Shown: positions 22,621-33,754 of the stretch, piece by piece
Layout of the letters: every line of letters starts with the position of its first letter
Position numbering within the stretch: the first letter of the stretch is position 1
Assembly: GCA_036426205.1 (NCBI GenBank)
Contig: CM071569.1
Coordinates: 3,693,644-3,757,643, forward strand
Source of the DNA: Ascaphus truei
Lineage: Eukaryota; Chordata; Amphibia; Anura; Ascaphidae
DNA: 64,000 nucleotides
Reading direction: 5' to 3'
Translations under genes and position numbers: made by a program
The notes under the pieces: generated by a model
Told to the model about the DNA's origin: nothing
Database searches by the model: none
Seen by the model: only the letters and a program-made list of their open reading frames with translations

Positions 22621-23394
22621 AATGAAGCATATCTCTCACCATCCAAGAGAAATAAATTAACACTGCAGTTGCTACATGCTTTGCCCCCAACCAGGAGTCT
22701 AAATCAAATGAATCCATTAACTCCAAACTCTTATAAACCATTTAAACAACCAACGGAAGCGGAAATTACAGCCACTTATGAGGCTCAAATTGGCCTCAGC
22801 ACTTTCCAATTTAAATACTGCTCTCTCAGCCACCCCTTGGAGTCCTAAATAAAAAATTTTGAAAGCTATTGTATGTCGAAAAGGGGCGTAGCAAGTCCGT
22901 TCTGTACATGCCATCACCTCCCCCCCCCTTCAATATCAATGTGCCTGTTCGCTACACCACCAATATTATGAACAAAAATGTAAACTGCCCTATTCAACTC
23001 TCATATACAGTAAATTGTTCTGAAGACTTCCATTCCCTAACTGCCAACCATTTAAAGTGCGGTACTGTAGGCGATGCACACCGTAAACATAGGCTTTTAT
23101 TCACCAGAGTTCAGCAACACAAAATACATGGTGTGCCTCTGGAACACATCCCTCTCTCTCTCTCTGTTTGTCTGTCTGTGAGAGACTGTGGGCTGTATTC
23201 CGGCCATCTTTTAAATGAAACACTCACTCAGCTGAGCTCCTTTATTCTTGCTGGCTGACATCAAACGGCTCTAACTGTTGGTAACAGGTTTCACACTGTT
23301 AGAGTTACCCCCCCACCCCCCTTTTTGTGGGTAGCTAAGGCTGCCTGCAGCCGAAGCCCATCCCTCCACTCCCTCTTTAGACATTAAGGGCCTT
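22621..23394. other. Unassigned noncoding DNA
   Basis: Short chance frames and a small CTCT/TGTC simple repeat near 23155. Nothing recognisable. Confidence 0.35.
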
Positions 23395-23627
23395 ATTCAG
23401 TAAAGGTTGCTAAAAATTATCGCTAGGGGATTTAAATGGCCGTTTTTTTGGGCATTGCTATCACGGTATTCGGCAAGCCTTCATTACCGTTCATAGCAAA
23501 ATCCCCAAACGAGTGATTTGCTGCCAGCGAGAGCATCGAGCTTCTGAAAAAGCCTAACCCGGCGATACATTTCTGCTGCAGAGAGAGCCGCCTCTCACAG
23601 CGAAAATCTCACCCACAAATTATGTTT

Positions 23628-23929
23628 TTTAATATACATTTCTTTCGTAGTGTAGATGTGCAGAGGGTCTCCGGAGCTGAACCGCGTTGGTTTTATGTCC
23701 GGGGACCCCCTGCTTCCCAAGATACAGGCCACTTTATGGGGTGCCGGTATCTCCTATGCTTTGAAATGTCCCGGTCACGTGACGCGGGACATTTAAATGC
23801 AGAGGGATACCGGTACCCCATAATGGGGCCTGTATCTTGGGAAGCAGGGGGTCCCCGGACATAAAACCAACGTGGTTCAGCTCCGGAGACCCCCTGCACA
23901 TCTACACTATGAAAGAAATGTATATTAAA
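23628..23929. repeat. 302-bp near-perfect palindrome
   Basis: The left arm 23628-23730 is the reverse complement of the right arm 23827-23929 with about three mismatches in 103 bp. The inner 96 bp are also largely complementary. The axis lies inside GTCACGTGAC (23774-23783). Matching 20-residue peptides on opposite strands are only a consequence of the symmetry. It may be the core of a foldback transposon that begins near GGGCCTTATTCAGTAAAG (23390). The other terminus was not found. Confidence 0.9.
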
Positions 23930-24160
23930 TAATATTTAAAAAACATCAATACACGCCGCCCCTCCGCCAAAACACTCACAGTAATGGGCAAAATAAATAT
24001 TATCCAGATATGGATAATAGATTATTTGCCCATTATTAAACACAACCTTAACATGCATCAATAAAGTAAATAAATACAGTTCTACTTACCACACCAGCAG
24101 GTCCCTCTGTCCTCCGTTGCCAGAAAGCATATATACATAATAAAGACATTCTAATGGCCC

Positions 24161-24215
24161 CTAACCCCTTAATCACCTTAGCGGTTAATAACCGCTATAG
24201 TAATTAAGGGGTTAA
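24161..24215. repeat. Short hairpin-forming inverted repeat
   Basis: CTAACCCCTTAAT...TTAGCGGTTA is mirrored by TAACCGCTATAG...TTAAGGGGTTA, about 27 bp per arm with a few mismatches. Probably part of the same or another foldback element. Confidence 0.7.
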
Positions 24216-25450
24216 CCCACCCTGCCCCGGTACCAACCCGGGAGACTTAAGCACCCACCCCAGACTGACTATACCCTTCCTGTACCCATTGATTAGGATA
24301 GTGGTACATCATACCTATATAATAATAATATGGCCATGATAAGCCTCTATAGCACTCAATGGCCACCCTAACCACAATACATTATTGCACCAGACACATA
24401 ATAATAAAACATAACAAAAATCCAAAAAAACACACTTCACTAAATAAAAACAGTAGCCAGCTTATCCAATGAATACAAGCAATAACAACCTCAACAATGA
24501 ATTAATTAAAACATTAACCAATCAAACCAATAGCTTCCTAAAACAACTCAGAATTATTTTAAACAGTAACAAATGAAACCAATTAATTACTAAACCAACT
24601 CGAAATTAATAGTCACATTAACCAATGAAACCAATTAATTTATACAACATTTATGAATGAATTGAAACATTAAACTACAAATAAATAAATAAAAAGAATA
24701 TCTGAAATAAGCATTCAACGCATTAGCTAACATAATACAACATTAAGTAAAAACGAACACCAATCGCAAACATTTGATTTCAATGAAGCAGAAAAAGACC
24801 AAATAATGACATCCACATAATAAACTGTAATTAAAAAAACATCAGCAATACCAAGCCAGAAATTCCCCCCAAATATTGTCATAATAATGTATTGATCAGT
24901 ACCCTAAAGTGGTACAGATTAATATATTATCAGTCAGTGTGCCCCCCCCAAAAAATAAAAAAACACATCCAATGAAAAAACCTGTAAAAATGACATTTAC
25001 AAACATTTAATATATTACTTACCATTAGAAGCGTTGGCCCTCCGACTCCCGGGGAAACAGGAAGCTCACGTACCTTGAAGGCCTCCACAGCATCCGATGC
25101 CATCCGCCATGAAGATCCGGATAGGGTACCCAAATCTTCTTTTTTCTTTCTTTAATCACCTTCTTCTATCTTCATCTGTCGCCATTTCTTGATCTTCTTT
25201 ATCTTCTATCTTCATCTGTCAATCCAAAAAGCCCCATGGTAGATCCCAACCGATGTTGTCTCGTCGTCTTCTTGGGCTCAAATGAGGCGTCACGCCCTTA
25301 AATAGTGCTTGTGATGTCACATTTAGCCTCCAAATGGTTTAACAGCCACCTGATTGGCTGTTAAAACCATGTGCCGAATTTAAGTTTTTTTTTAAATGAC
25401 GTCACTTAAAGGGAATGATTGCTAAGCAGTAAAAACAGCTGCTACACTCG
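24216..25450. other. AT-rich unassigned DNA
   Basis: Long AT-rich stretch with many AATTAAT and AACCAAT words and no long frame. Confidence 0.4.
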
Positions 25451-25490
25451 CCGCTTCAGGAAACGCCCTACGCGTTTCGTCACGGATGAA

Positions 25491-25590
25491 ATATATCTCT
25501 ATCTCTCTCTAACTCTCTATCTCTCTCTATTTCTCTCTGTGTTTTTGTGTGTCTTTGTGTGTCTCTGTGTGTCTCTGTGTGTCTGTATGC
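25491..25590. repeat. (TCTCTA)n / (TGTGTCTC)n microsatellite
   Basis: A CTCTAT-type hexamer run grading into a TGTGTCTC run. It immediately follows the ACGCGTTTCGTCAC motif at about 25473-25486, which resembles the stem III/GAAA part of PLE hammerheads. Confidence 0.8.
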
Positions 25591-25994
25591 CTTTTTTCAA
25601 ATGTGTGCTACACAAGTTATACTTAGAGACCACCGAGATTCTCAGAGTTTAGTGAATAATCAGACTATCCGCAGTTACGATTCTATCTCATGTCATATTC
25701 AGATGGAATATCTTGCATATGAATGTATATACATTTGCACCTAATTATCAACACACCTTCTGATTTTTGGCAGAAGTCTTGCATTTTCTCTTCATTTTTG
25801 AGTGCTGCTGTTATCTGTCTATAACTATCTGTATATTGGCTTCCCAGAGAGAGGAATATCAGTTTCCCTGGTGACACTAAACACTGCTTTCAGACCAGGT
25901 ACCAGGCTTACCTTAATTGGCTGAAACATGAGCACGAGTGTGGCATCTATTACATTAACAAGAATAACTTTTATCAATATTGACATTAATAAAC

Positions 25995-26315
25995 AAGAGG
26001 TAGATGTTTGAATGCATCCATTTAAAATCACTGCCAAGCAACTTTTTTAATTAGCTCGGAGCATATCATCTCTAATTGGTTGAGCAGACAGAATTATGCT
26101 GTGCGGAGCTTCTGCCGGCCTCACACCACAGGGAAACAGATCTTTTGGTCTTTTGTTAAAAGGTTGCATTGTAAGGCTTTTTGCTATAAATATTTCCATA
26201 GATAGGACTGTGTGCTCCTGCCTGGTTTGCTTTGCCGTTCTATCTTTTAGAAGAATTACAAATGCTGCAAATAAAAGTGCAAGGCAAATCAATGGCTGTA
26301 CATTGAACAAAATAT
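25995..26315. other. Possible conserved noncoding element
   Basis: Non-repetitive text with homeodomain-type TTAATTAGCTC and CTAATTGG cores, a GCAAATCAATGG word and low CpG. It has no repeat signature and no convincing frame. It is listed because its texture differs from the transposon-derived surroundings. Conservation cannot be tested here. Confidence 0.2.
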
Positions 26316-26518
26316 ATATATATATAACTAGAGGCAGAACCTCTGCTCACATTCACACATTAGGCGAATTTGGGGCATTCGCGGTGTAAGAAATACAACT
26401 CTGTATTTTACGTTCTTTTTGGGGAAGTGTGACTTTGCAGAAACGCAAATACACATGAATATGGAAAATATTGTATTGATGTGAACAAATCAAACTGCTG
26501 TTACGGTACAGTATATAT

Positions 26519-26600
26519 ATCCTATTAGAGCGTTAGAAGGGGGAGTTTCCTAGATCCTATTAGAGTGTTAGAAGGGGGAGATTCCTAGATCCTATCTGGT
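26519..26600. repeat. 35-bp tandem duplication
   Basis: Two copies (26519-26553, 26554-26588) starting ATCCTATTAGAG with about two differences, then ATCCTAT of a third. Confidence 0.85.
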
Positions 26601-26981
26601 ACTGCATAGTAAGCTCTAATCGTTGCCCTGTAATTTAAGGAAGTTTTGGGAAAAGGAGGTCGTTAATACAAGTAATCGTACCTACTAATGCAGTAAAAGG
26701 TCAGAATTACCTCTATCACAGCGAGATGACTGAAATGGGTGCCTGCTGTATCGGTCTAATACCGCATGGAGCTACAGGTAGTCGTTTGGCTCCCGCATTG
26801 GAGCGAAGCCTTGCTGACGATATGACATCAGCTGAGGAACACCCAACGCGAGCATTTCACGTGGACTCACTCTCTCCAGGGTATTTCCCACTCCTCGTGC
26901 CTAGAGTATGTTTTATACTCTCTGGAAGGTGGGAGGAGCAACGTAATCACTTTGGCTACCCATGACATACTAATCATGGCC

Positions 26982-27465
26982 TTAAACACCCAGTCCAAGC
27001 TGCCATTTTTTAAAATTGTACTTTAATATGTGCATCAATACAAACGACACAATGATAAGTAATTAGCGAAGTTGCTGATCGATCCATTCTCCTATGATCA
27101 ATCGGTGAAGATTTGGATCGGGGGTTCACTAAATGGCTGTCAGTGCAGCAGAAGAGGACCAAAGATGCAAAGTTCTGTGGAGAAGATCATGTGACCAGGC
27201 AGTCACTAGATACAATTGGTGCACTGCTAGGGAGAGGGCAGGGCTCAAAAAGTTGTGTGCCAGAACCTCTTTCAGAAGAGGAAATGGATGTGACTTTGTA
27301 AATGGTTGCTATAGAAACAAAAATGCTTGTTACATTATAATAGATAAAAAATATCATTCAGAGTTATTTTGGGGAAAAAATGCTACAAGTATTTTCTCAT
27401 AGTACAGAACTGATTTATATAAAAAAAAATACACATGTAGGATAGTGTTTGGTCTGCAGCTTTAA
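26982..27465. mobile_element. piggyBac-like MITE, old copy
   Basis: Bounded by TTAA at 26982-26985 and 27462-27465. The right terminus reads outward TTAAAGCTGCAGACC, close to the TTAAAGCTGCAGTTC terminus of the element at 41436-41760. Both share an internal GTTGCTATAG(A/G)AACA block. TTAA targets are typical of piggyBac elements. The left terminus is weaker. Confidence 0.5.
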
Positions 27466-29460
27466 ACTCCGTAACTACAATAACTAATATTCAATATTTA
27501 ACTAAAGGTTGAGGGGCACCAATATTGTGTTATACCTGCAGAACACATATAAAAAGCAAAGAATGTGTGTCACGGTAGACCAAGCTTATTAACACTACCA
27601 TCTGGATCCTTTGATTGAATAAAGCATGAAATAAAATAAATTGTATTTATTCACAAAAAGAACACACAGCTTGAATTACAAAAATATCACGAATAACACT
27701 TACTGGAATGGGGTCAAATGAAATAAAATATCCATGGAATGAAATCCACAGAAATCAAGTCTCTAGGCATCAATTCCCAAACGCGGGGTGATGCGCAAAA
27801 AGAGCCGTGTAACAGTCCTTGGCTAGTGGCGCGGCCTGCAACCACTCTTACTCCGCCAAGGTAATATTTTCGTTCCCCCAATGCAGGATTAGTTAGCAAA
27901 TCCTTAGTCCTTACGAATACTGGAAGCTGGATACAAATCTTTACTTGCGATGAAATTGTCTCTGTACCCCCCGCTGTAGCTTAGATGAATCAGATGGAAC
28001 TTCTTACAAGATGGAACTGAATCTGTTACATGATGAAACTTAGATGGAACTTATCTCTGATTGGCTGCACAAATCGTTATAGACACACAAAGCCTATCTT
28101 CTACTGTGTAGCCAACCACTGCGTGGGAATTACTAATCTCACCTATGGGCACGCTCTGCCAGTACTTCAGGTAGCCTGGCAGAGGCTTCACTGTATGCTG
28201 GGAGCATGTGCCAACTTCGCACTTCCGCCGCTTAGCATACCGAGCCAAGCCTACTTCCCTGGACATCTCTCAGGACAAACTGTTCACCTCTCCCCCTCCC
28301 ACTTAACACCTTAGCCTGTCAGTCCCAGACACAGGGGGACCAAGTAAGCAGGGGTGCTCAGAAGTCTAAATTATGCATTTCTTCCTCCCCGAGGTTTCCT
28401 GCTAAGCAGTTCAAAGCCCAGTATTACACAGCCTAAGTGTCATCTCCTGTTCTGGACTGAATGAAGGAGAATCCCCTTCTGTCTATAATGTCAACACAGA
28501 AACTAGGGTAGCTTTAATGTATCAATTTTTTATAATACTATGACTGAGGGGAACCCTGTTACCTGACTTATACAGCTGATACATAGCATTACTCTTGCCC
28601 CCTTATCCCTCGGGGGAGAGACACAGGCATTTTTAATATATTTGCAGTATTACCACCCTTGCTGGGTTGCAGAGCTGACATTCTACATTTTAACTTAAAA
28701 CCCCTATAACTCTCTTCACCGTATCCCTGGTGAGAGATGTACTGAACCCCACACTGGAGTCTGGGGTTTGGGCATATTCCGAGAACCTTTAATGTAATTC
28801 AGTTTCCTGCCCAGTTTTACTCTCCTGGTTTGTGCTGAAGCAGGGTGATTTGGCGGTGAGCTGCAAACTGCGTTCTAGGGAGGATTTTGTCCGGTGGTCT
28901 GTGTTACTCATGTCCTCGGGAATCTGGGGGTATTCCTGAGTACATGTTTCGGGGTAACCCACAACAGTGGCCCCCGTCTACCCAAACACACCCTGACAAC
29001 ATTTTACCGTCAAGTCACCTCTGAAACTCACGCCCCTGCACATTCCCACTGGCTGGCACACCTGGAACAGTAAAACCACACACATCTTTATTATACCAAC
29101 AGTTATATACCACAATTGGGTTGAAGAGCTGACACTCCCAATTCCCCAATATAGCTCAAGGGCACATTTCACACACTATTATACATTTTCAGGACTGCAG
29201 CCAGCTCTGGACTGCAGAACTGACACTCCACAGTCACCTTTTATGACTCAGGGGCCCCCCAGCTGGGCATAATGCTTGAATTGGTGGCCTGGGGACCCCT
29301 TCACTGTCACAATGTGTTCACTGAAGTCTGTAGTAAAATGCACACACATCAAAGAGCTGTCCAAAGCATAACCAGACGTGACACATTTATTCTTTAGTCA
29401 GTTTTAAAAAGGATTTGTCAGGGATTCCCTTTTTGACTGACACTCTCACTCTCTCTCTCC
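27466..29460. other. Unassigned, probably LTR-derived
   Basis: It begins near a TGTGTCACGG word at 27566, has TTTATT-type antisense polyadenylation words near 27650, and carries long non-coding text with CTGACA(C/T)TC reiterations. No ends, frame or target duplication could be established. Confidence 0.25.
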
Positions 29461-29770
29461 CCCCATCATCATCATCATCATGATTCGATGCTGGATGAAG
29501 GCCTCCCCAATGCTCCAGGTGCAGTCTCTAATCCACATTGCTCCAAAAAAATTCTGATTTCATCTTCCCGTCTTACTTTTACTCATCTTCTTGGTCTTTT
29601 GATATCTCTTGTAATCCACTTGATTGTAATCCAGTTTGTGCAACGATGATCATTTTTTTCTTGCTATATGCCCGACCCACTGCAATGTTAATTTCTTCAC
29701 CCATGTAATGATGTCATAGACTTGTGTTTGCTCTGAAAACACATTCATTCTTGTTGCTATATCATTGAGT
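29461..29770 (-). pseudogene. RTE-like LINE C-terminal fragment with (ATG/GAT)n tail
   Basis: The minus strand reads WVGHIARKK, then a TGLQSSGLQEISKDQ segment, then an Asp run from a (GAT)n tract (29465-29482). RTE/BovB-type and related LINE proteins end with a GH-ARK basic motif, and RTE elements commonly end in trinucleotide tails. The fragment has frame-breaking stops. Domain assignment is from short motifs only. Confidence 0.45.
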
Positions 29771-30284
29771 AATACCAAGCGGCGGATTTCCAGATCCGTC
29801 GTCCCTAGGCACTAGCATACTTGCCGTTCTCTGTTTTTTGTGTATATTCCTTGTGTTTCATGTTTTTTCCCCTTTTCCTTCCCCCCCCCCCTCACTTTGT
29901 GACATGCCCATTTGTGATACTGGTTTCTGCAAACACATTTGATTTATTTCTGGTTTGTTTTATTATTAAATGTTTATTCTGCATTACAACTGTTTTCATC
30001 ATTTAGCTATTAGACAGTGAGTGCTGGTACTTACGTAGATTTGTTAGTACTATACAGGGGAATAAGGGTCCCCTTTTGTTCCGTGCACCCTGCAATTGCA
30101 TAAATTTTACACTATCAGAGTGCTGTCTATCGTCCCCTTTTACCCTATTTTTCCCATTGTTCCAAATCCAGCTACTATTCTATCATCGCTACCCCACAAT
30201 GCTGCCTGTTTCTTGGTTGCAGACCTATCGGCTTCATTTTTTTTAGTGTCCGGTGACAAAGTAATATTGCTAAAATGAAGATAC
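29771..30284. other. Unassigned noncoding DNA
   Basis: T-rich sequence with chance frames. No feature is seen. Confidence 0.4.
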
Positions 30285-30756
30285 TGTTGATATATTACTG
30301 AAATGGACTGGGGGGTCTCTGGAGAAGGATTGAAAGTGATGTTCAGTTTCCATTTTGTAAAGTCAGTTATGTCTAGTATCCATTTTGTGAGTAAGAATGT
30401 GTCTGGTGTAAATGGAAGATTTCGCTCCTAAATTGATTTACGAATGTGCCTAAAGTAACGCCCACAATCCTAGTGAGAGTTGGTAGCTGGAACCTGTTCA
30501 TGGCTGTTTGAGGCCAGTTCTAACCAGGTTTAATGAGCTGTGAGATGATTGGTTTAAGAATTAAGGAGTGGTTAGTATAATCTGCCTAGTAACAGTTTTA
30601 GACAAAGGAACAAAAATGTATAAAAGTTGCTGCCTGGACACTCCCTAGCAGAGGGTCTATTTGACTTTGGTGTATGATCATACTATGTATTAAATAAACT
30701 TCTCATTATCCAACGAACCCTTGTTTGTGAGTTTGCAAACAACGACACCGGTCACA
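30285..30756 (+). mobile_element. Endogenous-retrovirus-type LTR
   Basis: It starts near TGTTGATATATT, has a TATAAAAG box at 30619-30626 and AATAAA at 30693-30698, and is followed within 40 bp by retroviral pol coding sequence on the same strand. The start and end are approximate and no primer-binding site is recognised. The normal gag and early pol region is absent, so LTR and pol were brought together by deletion. Confidence 0.55.
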
Positions 30757-30784
30757 TGCTGATAGTATCTGTTTGCATTCATGT

Positions 30785-31455
30785 TTGACTCAACTCAATA
30801 CACATGGACGCGCATTCCACAGGGGTACACTGAAAGCCCAGCAATTTTTTCTAAGGTTTTGCAGCAGGATTTACAAGATTTAGTGCTGCCTGGCGGCTCT
30901 GCATTGATACAATATGTAGATTATTTGCTTATTGCCTCCCCAGATGTGGAAACGTGAAGACAAGATACACTTGTCTTGCTTAAAGCACTGGCAGAAAAGG
31001 GACATAAGGTTAACAGACAAAAACTCCAGTTTTGTCTCCCACAGGTCCGATATCTCAGACATGATATCTCTAAAGGGACAATGATCTCTTATCTCTGATC
31101 GTATTGCCCCTATCCAAAAAGCTGCACGCCCACTCTCTGTTAAAGGGGTACATGCTTTTCTGGGTATGACAGGCTACTGCCGTCAGTGGATCCCAAATTT
31201 TTCCTCTATTGCAGCTCCGTTACAGGAGTTAACAAGAAAAGGGGTGGGGCATCCACTTCCAAGACCAGACGCATGTGAGGAATCTTTTTTTGTCTCTTAA
31301 AACAGCACTTCTTAGTGTACCTGCACTGGGTCTGCCTAATTATTAACTCTCTTTCAAATTATTATTTAATGAAAATGGAGGGCATGCCTCTGGAAATCGC
31401 CCCATTGCATACTACAGTACCAGACTTGACTCTGTGGCACAGGGACTCCCCTCTT
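30785..31455 (+). pseudogene. Retroviral pol fragment (gamma/epsilon-type RT to RNase H), broken
   Basis: Plus-strand remnant of an endogenous retrovirus polymerase. It starts in the palm of the reverse transcriptase (a YTWTRIPQG motif), passes the catalytic box, which reads YVDY where YxDD is expected, then a thumb/connection segment with an AFLGMTGYCRQWIP motif, and ends in the first part of RNase H (RPIAYYSTRLD). Several stops and frameshifts (first stop near 30957, another near 31097) make it non-coding. It begins just after the LTR-like block and ends where Gypsy-type LTR sequence starts, so both ends are rearranged. The motifs resemble class I (gamma/epsilon) retroviruses more than Gypsy. 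Confidence 0.7.
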
Positions 31456-31760
31456 GTACCTTTCCCCTGACTCTATTAGGGAGTCAGGGAAGAGCAAGGA
31501 GTGCCCAAGGCCAGGGATGGATGTCCAGGGACAATCCTGGGGGTGAAGCTCAATAAGTGTGCTGTGCAGTGTATGCTGCTATATCTCGTACTAGAATACA
31601 CTGTTCCTGTTATAAAATATACTTCTGCCTGGGCGTGCTGTCTGGGAGAGTATTGAGCGTTCTCCTGAAGGGATTGCCCCACATCCCTGGAGCCTGCAAG
31701 AAGTGCTCCAACGGAGGAGAGCGCGACCGCAGTGGAGGTACCGGAGCGGGCCCGTTTCGT
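31456..31760 (+). mobile_element. LTR-derived block
   Basis: It shares the order TAGGGAG(T/G)CAGGGAAGAGC, a GTGCCCAAGGCC-like phrase and CTGGAGCCT with the interrupted LTR at 8490-10430. It probably represents the 3' half of a related LTR joined directly to the retroviral fragment. Confidence 0.35.
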
Positions 31761-32819
31761 ACCTATATCCACTGGCGGTGCAGCAAGGACCCGAGGTGAC
31801 TTCCCAGCAGAGGAGCCATTGCCGTTCTCGTCGGATGATGAGAGAGACAGCCTATCATCGGTGGTGATGCGCCGGCCGGCGGACCACCCGAGCTGTAAAG
31901 AGGAGAATTCACTTACCCTAGAGATGAAGCAGACAAGTCCGGATACCCCCGACGGCGAGTGCTGGTGCGGCCTGAACCACGTAGAAGTCCCACGGCCATG
32001 GCAACTTCCAGTGCGGAGGAGATGGGACCTGAGACGGCTCCAGAGGAACCAACGAGCAACGCAAGACAGCAGAGTGGTAAGAGGACACTACCACCCCCTT
32101 ATTCCCGCCAGGTGATGGAGGAACCTGTGGGGAGAGAGAGAGAGTCTTGAGGCCTACGTGCCCAGACGCGACCCTGATGGTCCACCGCCACCCCTTCCGG
32201 TCCTCGACGCACTTCCGGTGCGGGACCAAGGAGCGGATGGAGATTCCGCGACGACCAACGATGATGTCACTTCCAGGTCAGACTGGCCCAGAGGCCCGGA
32301 AGCTTTGATTGCTTCAATAAAGATAGCTGGGCTGGAAGCAGTTCGAGGAATTTAAGGCCCAAGTGGCCAAGCGGGGAGCCTGAAGCGCTGCCGCAAGAGA
32401 GAGTAAGAAAGCACCTACCGGTCGTGGCATCGCCCGACTCAAAGACACTGTAATGGACTATGGCGTCGCCCGACTCAGAGACACTGTAATGGACTATGGC
32501 ATCGCCCGACTCAGAGACACTGTAATGGACTATGGCGATTATATGGTCACCGCCCCTAGCGCCATTGCCCCAGCCACTGCCCCTGCCCCGTGTCGTGCCA
32601 CCCGGTTCTAGTGGGAGTAAGCTGGATAAGACGCCCAAGTTTTCAACTGATTGGCGGGATTGGGTGGCAAGTGTTGAGGGTTTCTGATGGGGAGATACCA
32701 TTGTCAAGTGTGAAACATGTACCTAATCCCACTGTGTTTAATCCTATAGGGTCCGAGGTAGGGTCCGAGGGTCCCAGTCTACTGCAAAAGCGGGTCCCGT
32801 AAGTCCCAAGGCACCGAAG
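31761..32819 (+). other. GC-rich internal region of a possible LTR element
   Basis: GC-rich DNA between LTR-like sequence and the broken ORF at 32820. It has overlapping open frames but no recognisable domain. A CTGTGTTTAATCCTATAG word at 32733-32750 resembles a splice acceptor in the frame of the next ORF. Confidence 0.3.
32426..32533. repeat. Tandem repeat, 3 x 36 bp
   Basis: Three nearly identical units (32426-32461, 32462-32497, 32498-32533) starting GGCATCGCCCGACTCA. The unit length is a multiple of three, so it keeps frame. Confidence 0.9.
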
Positions 32820-33552
32820 ATGAATCCCACGGTTTACAAGAATGTCATTAGAGGGAAGCGTAAAGGCTCGCACTCTGGTGTGTCCTCGAGAGCTGAGTCT
32901 GAGGGAGGTATGAGTGTGTCATCCTCATATGAGCAACGAGACAAATGGTGGGCACCGTTATTCACAGGGTATGATGAGGGGATGGACTGCACCAGATTTG
33001 TATTAATAAAGAAAGATACAGTAGATCACTGGTGGAACGTAGGCACATATTCTCCAGAGGAGGTTGCTGACGAGCTAGACAATAGGTGGAGAGAAATTAT
33101 GCAAAAGGTGATCCACCCAAAGGTTCGTCTACTCTGTATGATGATATCACGCCTGCGGAGCCAAAGTACTGGGTACTGCCAGGAAAGGCTGGGAACCGGA
33201 AATGTACTAAGTTAAGCCGAGCAGATAGAGCCATAGTAGCGAGATACCGGCAGTCTCATGGGTATGAGTACCCGTACGTACCGGAACCGATCACGCAGGA
33301 GATCGAGGACAGAGAGACACCTGGCTCCGAGATGCAGTTATAGAATACCTAAGAATTAAATTTGGTAGCTCTGCCTATTTGAGGGAAGACAAAATATGTT
33401 CTGTAATGAAGGCTTGGAGTACAGGCAGGAACATATTTATGCACAACATACTGTACAGACCGGAGAATGGGCCTGTTCATCCTTTCTTTATTAAGATCGT
33501 GGATCACAATGGGCGGGAAGTGAAGAAGACTGATCCCCGTCATTATTATTGA
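32820..33552 (+). pseudogene. Unrecognised ORF split by two frameshifts, upstream of an LTR
   Basis: Three overlapping frames give one continuous-looking protein of about 240 residues: 32820 to about 33110 (frame 3), about 33110-33330 (frame 2), then 33331-33552 (frame 1) ending at TGA. I do not recognise it. Visible features are a basic IRGKRKGSHSG stretch near the N-terminus, a Trp-containing DKWWAPLF...DHWWNVG segment, an EEVADELDNRWREIM helix and a C-terminal PFFIKIVDHNGREVKKTD. It has no RT, protease, zinc knuckle or capsid motif. The frame stays open upstream of the ATG to a possible splice acceptor at about 32750. It ends about 200 bp before the LTR at 33755, with a GGGAGAGTGAAG purine tract between. 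It could be an element-specific protein or a captured gene. Confidence 0.45.
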
Positions 33553-33754
33553 GTTAAGGGTTCTCCATGTTGGGAGTTTCCCGCTGTTATGTCACCATCT
33601 GGGTGTTACAGTCTTGTGTACATGATATTAATTATGTTTGTTTGTTCACAGGATGGTCCAGCAAATTAGGTCCAAGTGGGGACCATTGGATTCCACCTGA
33701 GGGAGAGTGAAGCCCTGGTAAAATTAGGGGCTATATTTATTTCCTCCTCCTGTG

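Noticed and set aside
23622..23899. Two homologous 68-80-codon ORFs on opposite strands
   Set aside because: They encode the same peptide only because the DNA is palindromic.
27113..27402. 89-codon ORF
   Set aside because: It falls within the piggyBac-like MITE and has no domain.
31732..32355. Host exon with splice sites in the GC-rich region
   Set aside because: Only one acceptor-like word and no matching donor or domain. The region lies between LTR-derived sequences.
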